The notes under the pieces were generated by a model that saw only the letters and a list, made by a program, of their open reading frames with translations, did not search any database and was not told where the DNA came from. A stretch of 64,000 nucleotides of DNA. It comes from Pontibacter rufus (GTDB lineage: Bacteria > Bacteroidota > Bacteroidia > Cytophagales > Hymenobacteraceae). The first letter of the stretch is position 1, and each line of letters opens with the position of its first letter. Made by a program: the position numbers and the translations under genes. The stretch is from contig NZ_JADQDR010000013.1 in the NCBI RefSeq assembly GCF_015694705.1, positions 62,001 through 126,000 on the forward strand. Direction: 5' to 3'. Positions 61,263 to 64,000 of the stretch are shown piece after piece.

Positions 61263-64000
61263 ATGCCAAACAGTTTACGCATGAGGTATCTGCTGCATGG
61301 CAGTTTGTTGTGGGTGTTGATCTTGTTGCTGGGTGGCCTTACAGAAGCACAGGCCACGCACATCAGAGCAGGAGATATTACGGCGCTGCGGGACACGACT
61401 CCTAACCCCAACCCGCGCCGTTTCTTCTTCACGATGGTGATTTACATGAACACCGGGGCCAGCGCCGACCACCAGACGGTAGACGTGGCTATGGGGGATG
61501 GTACCATTATCAAAGGAATACCACGTACCACGGGCGCTGACGGCATCCCGATAGGCAACCAGACAGATAAAAATATTTACAAATGGGAGTATACGTATGG
61601 CGCTGACGGAACCTATACTGTTTCCTGGAACGGCGTGAACCGCAATGGAGATATCCAGAACATCGCCCCGCCTTCTGATCAGGTTTCTTTCCTGATATCC
61701 ACTACCATCAACATCAACGCCCTGCGCGGATTTAACAGTACGCCGGTGCTGACGGTGGCGCCGATTGATTTAGCTGCGGTGGGACGTGTATTTGTGCACA
61801 ACCCCGGCGCTTATGACCGGGACGGCGACAGCCTTGCTTTTAAACTGCGTGTGCCGCAGCAAATAGATGCCGCTACAGGCCAGGTAGCGGATGTGCCGGG
61901 CTATACCCTGCCCAGCCGTACTTTTAACTGCCAGACAGAGGATGGCAGCGCGGCGGCCTATCTCACGCTTGATATAAACACCGGCCAGCTGGAATGGAAT
62001 GCGCCGTGCAGGCAGGGAGAGTACAACGTGGCTTTTGTGGTGGAAGAATGGCGTGTATCAGAAAACGGGGCTGTGAAGCTGGGAGAAGTGGTGCGCGACA
62101 TGCAGATTATTGTAAAGGAAACCGAGAACCACGCGCCGAAGCTTACACCTAAAGATACCTGTATTGTGGCTGGTACCACACTAACGGGCACCGTAGTCGC
62201 TACAGATCAGGATGGCGACTTTATAGATTTGACCGTGGCTGGTGGCGGCATTGTACCGCCGGCAACTTTTGATATTACGCGCAGGGTAAAAGGTATAACT
62301 ACCGGTACGCTGGCCTGGGCTACTTCCTGCGAGGATGTGCGGGAGCGGCCATACCAGGTGGTATTCAGGGCCCAGGATGTCAGGCCACAGACAGAAACAC
62401 ACCTGGCGGATTTGCAGGCATGGAATATAAAAGTAGTGGGGCCGCCACCGCAAAACCTGGCTGCCACCGGCGCCGACCGCAATGTAACGCTGACGTGGGA
62501 CCCTTATACCTGCCAGAATGCATCGGTAATTCGCATTTACCGCCGCGAAGGACCTTCGGGTTTTGTGCCGGATGTATGCGAAACAGGTGTGCCCGCCAGC
62601 ACCGGTTACGTGCTGATTGGCGAAGTTACCCCGGACAAAACTACTTTCTTTGATGATAACGATGGTGCCGGCCTGACAGCGGGCGTCGACTACTGCTATA
62701 TTATTTATGCGGAGTTTCCGTCGCCGGGGCGCGGGGCCAGCCTGGCCTCGAATGAAGCTTGTGTGGAGCTGGATCGCGATATCCCGTACCTGACCAATGT
62801 AACCGTTGACAAAACCGATGTAACAGCTGGCCAGATTACGGTGAAATGGACACAGCCCGGCAATGTAGACAAACTGACACCGCCGCTGGAGTACCGCCTG
62901 TACCGCAAAGTAGGACAGGAATCCGGTACGGGTTTCCAGCTGGTTGCTACAAGGCGCAACATGGCCGATACGACGTTTGTAGACCGCAACCTGAACACAG
63001 CAGAGAATGCTTACCGCTACCGCCTGGAATTTTACCAGGCGCCACGGCCGGGCGCACAGCCCACCTCGCTGCGCGACAGCACCGAGGCCTCCAGCGTACG
63101 CCTGAATGTAGCAGCAGCTGCCAATGATGAGATGGCTTTTGTCCTGAACTGGACATACGATGTGCCCTGGAACAACAGTGTGGCCATGCATCGCATCTAC
63201 CGCCTTATAGATAATAAATACGTGCTGATTGACAGCGTAAGCGCAACGGCCGGCAGCGGCACTTATACTGATCGTGGCACCTTTGGCGGTAACGCATTGG
63301 TGCGCGGCGAGAATTATTGCTACTATGTGCAGACAGTGGGCAGTTACGAGATAAGCGGACTGCCGGAGCCGCTGCTAAACAACAGCCAGGAGGCCTGTGT
63401 GGCATTGCCAAAAATAGTGTGCGCGCCGGAGCTAAGTATAAACGAACTCGACTGCGAAGCTTTTGCCCGGAACCCTACACAACCACCTTATCAGAATGTA
63501 CTGACCTGGGTACCGCAAATTACGGGCGAATGTACCGATCAGATAGATTTCTATACCGTATACTTCAAAGGCCCCGGCGATGCGGATTATACCAATATAG
63601 GTACCACCAAAGAGACTACCTTCACCCATAGTGGCCTGCAGTCGTTTGCCGGCTGTTATGTGGTAACCGCCACCGATACGGCCGGCCGCGAGAGCCCGCG
63701 CAGCAACGAAGTATGCAAAGACAACTGTATCTTCTTTATGCTGCCGAACATCATCACGCCAAATGGTGATGGCCTGAACGACTTATTCCGTCCGGATGAG
63801 CGCACCGCTTTTGTAAAGAGCCTGAAGTTTAAGGTGTTTGATCGCTGGGGCGTGCCGGTGTATGAAGGCACTGATCCATACATCAACTGGGCTGGCGTGG
63901 ATGAGGACGGCGACCAGCTACCTGACGGTACTTATTATTACGAAGCGCAGGTTGAGTTTTATACCATCGATCCGTCCAAAGCACAGGCTAAGTATAAAGG
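61263..64000 (+). CDS. Large secreted protein with gliding-motility-associated C-terminal (CHU_C) domain, 3'-truncated
   Basis: The frame runs from ATG 61263 to the window end, giving about 912 residues without a stop. A signal peptide (LLHGSLLWVLILLLGGLTEAQA) precedes THIRAGDITALRD, a start typical of Bacteroidota surface adhesins. Several fibronectin type III-like and cadherin-like repeats follow (AATGADRNVTLTWDPYTCQN; VTAGQITVKWTQPG). Near the end, FFMLPNIITPNGDGLNDLFRPDE and FKVFDRWGVPVYEG mark the CHU_C (T9SS type B sorting) domain. It is probably exported by T9SS and attached or released at the surface; the specific role is unknown. The final ~30 residues lie beyond the window. Confidence 0.88.
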   Translation, partial: MPNSLRMRYLLHGSLLWVLILLLGGLTEAQATHIRAGDITALRDTTPNPNPRRFFFTMVIYMNTGASADHQTVDVAMGDGTIIKGIPRTTGADGIPIGNQTDKNIYKWEYTYGADGTYTVSWNGVNRNGDIQNIAPPSDQVSFLISTTININALRGFNSTPVLTVAPIDLAAVGRVFVHNPGAYDRDGDSLAFKLRVPQQIDAATGQVADVPGYTLPSRTFNCQTEDGSAAAYLTLDINTGQLEWNAPCRQGEYNVAFVVEEWRVSENGAVKLGEVVRDMQIIVKETENHAPKLTPKDTCIVAGTTLTGTVVATDQDGDFIDLTVAGGGIVPPATFDITRRVKGITTGTLAWATSCEDVRERPYQVVFRAQDVRPQTETHLADLQAWNIKVVGPPPQNLAATGADRNVTLTWDPYTCQNASVIRIYRREGPSGFVPDVCETGVPASTGYVLIGEVTPDKTTFFDDNDGAGLTAGVDYCYIIYAEFPSPGRGASLASNEACVELDRDIPYLTNVTVDKTDVTAGQITVKWTQPGNVDKLTPPLEYRLYRKVGQESGTGFQLVATRRNMADTTFVDRNLNTAENAYRYRLEFYQAPRPGAQPTSLRDSTEASSVRLNVAAAANDEMAFVLNWTYDVPWNNSVAMHRIYRLIDNKYVLIDSVSATAGSGTYTDRGTFGGNALVRGENYCYYVQTVGSYEISGLPEPLLNNSQEACVALPKIVCAPELSINELDCEAFARNPTQPPYQNVLTWVPQITGECTDQIDFYTVYFKGPGDADYTNIGTTKETTFTHSGLQSFAGCYVVTATDTAGRESPRSNEVCKDNCIFFMLPNIITPNGDGLNDLFRPDERTAFVKSLKFKVFDRWGVPVYEGTDPYINWAGVDEDGDQLPDGTYYYEAQVEFYTIDPSKAQAKYK

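Overview
The window looks like chromosome of a bacterium of the phylum Bacteroidota, most likely order Cytophagales and close to Pontibacter/Hymenobacteraceae. This rests on type IX secretion substrates with C-terminal sorting domains, a PorV/PorQ-like protein beside a large C25-peptidase (PorU2-like) protein, a CHU_C/gliding-motility cell-surface protein, Bacteroidota-type promoters (TTG, about 20 bp, TAnnTTTG), near absence of Shine-Dalgarno sequences, and a fused CrtYcd-type lycopene cyclase. Genus placement is inference. I saw no rRNA, tRNA, CRISPR array, prophage or transposase gene.

Layout. 1-8.5 kb: the 3' end of a purF-like gene, a secreted T9SS-sorted protein, an ISC iron-sulfur operon on the minus strand (iscS-iscU-small unknown protein-iscA), then mce, tsaC and the CCA-adding enzyme. 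8.5-23.6 kb: a padR-pspC/GIN-domain envelope-stress pair, the PorV-like/PorU2-like pair, folA, fmt, namZ, a LolE-like permease, an M23 peptidase and a small HNH/AP2-type DNA-binding protein. 23.8-32.1 kb: phenylacetate catabolism. A paaE-type reductase and an M3 oligopeptidase lie on the plus strand; a tetR-paaA-paaB-paaC-paaD operon lies on the minus strand, with a PaaR-type operator inside its promoter; an enoyl-CoA hydratase follows. 32.2-39.9 kb: a carotenoid cluster (crtZ, CarH/LitR-like MerR, ECF sigma, crtI, crtB, unknown secreted protein, crtY, ispH, crtW), sufficient on paper for keto- and hydroxy-carotenoids of the astaxanthin type from GGPP (no crtE here). 40.6-56.5 kb: the complete dcw division/cell-wall cluster from mraZ to ftsZ, with tight overlaps, interrupted by one four-helix-bundle gene bracketed by inverted repeats. 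56.5-61.1 kb: an FMN reductase and the sdhCAB operon. 61.3-64 kb: a large secreted CHU_C protein running off the end.

The most interesting material is non-coding. (1) The 9-mer AAGTATAAA and its complement occur 31 times by my count, in genes and spacers, where about 0.5 would be expected. (2) The dcw promoter carries three perfect DnaA boxes within 47 bp, next to three GTGGT repeats at exact 10-bp spacing that resemble an MraZ box. (3) The four-helix-bundle gene inside dcw is flanked by an exact 18-bp inverted repeat, and the start codon and first codons of murD lie inside the right arm. (4) Several gene junctions consist of reiterated 7-12 nt words arranged as inverted pairs, and there are several REP-like palindrome families. 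(5) The unknown gene in the isc operon may need a +1 frameshift at GGG TGA.
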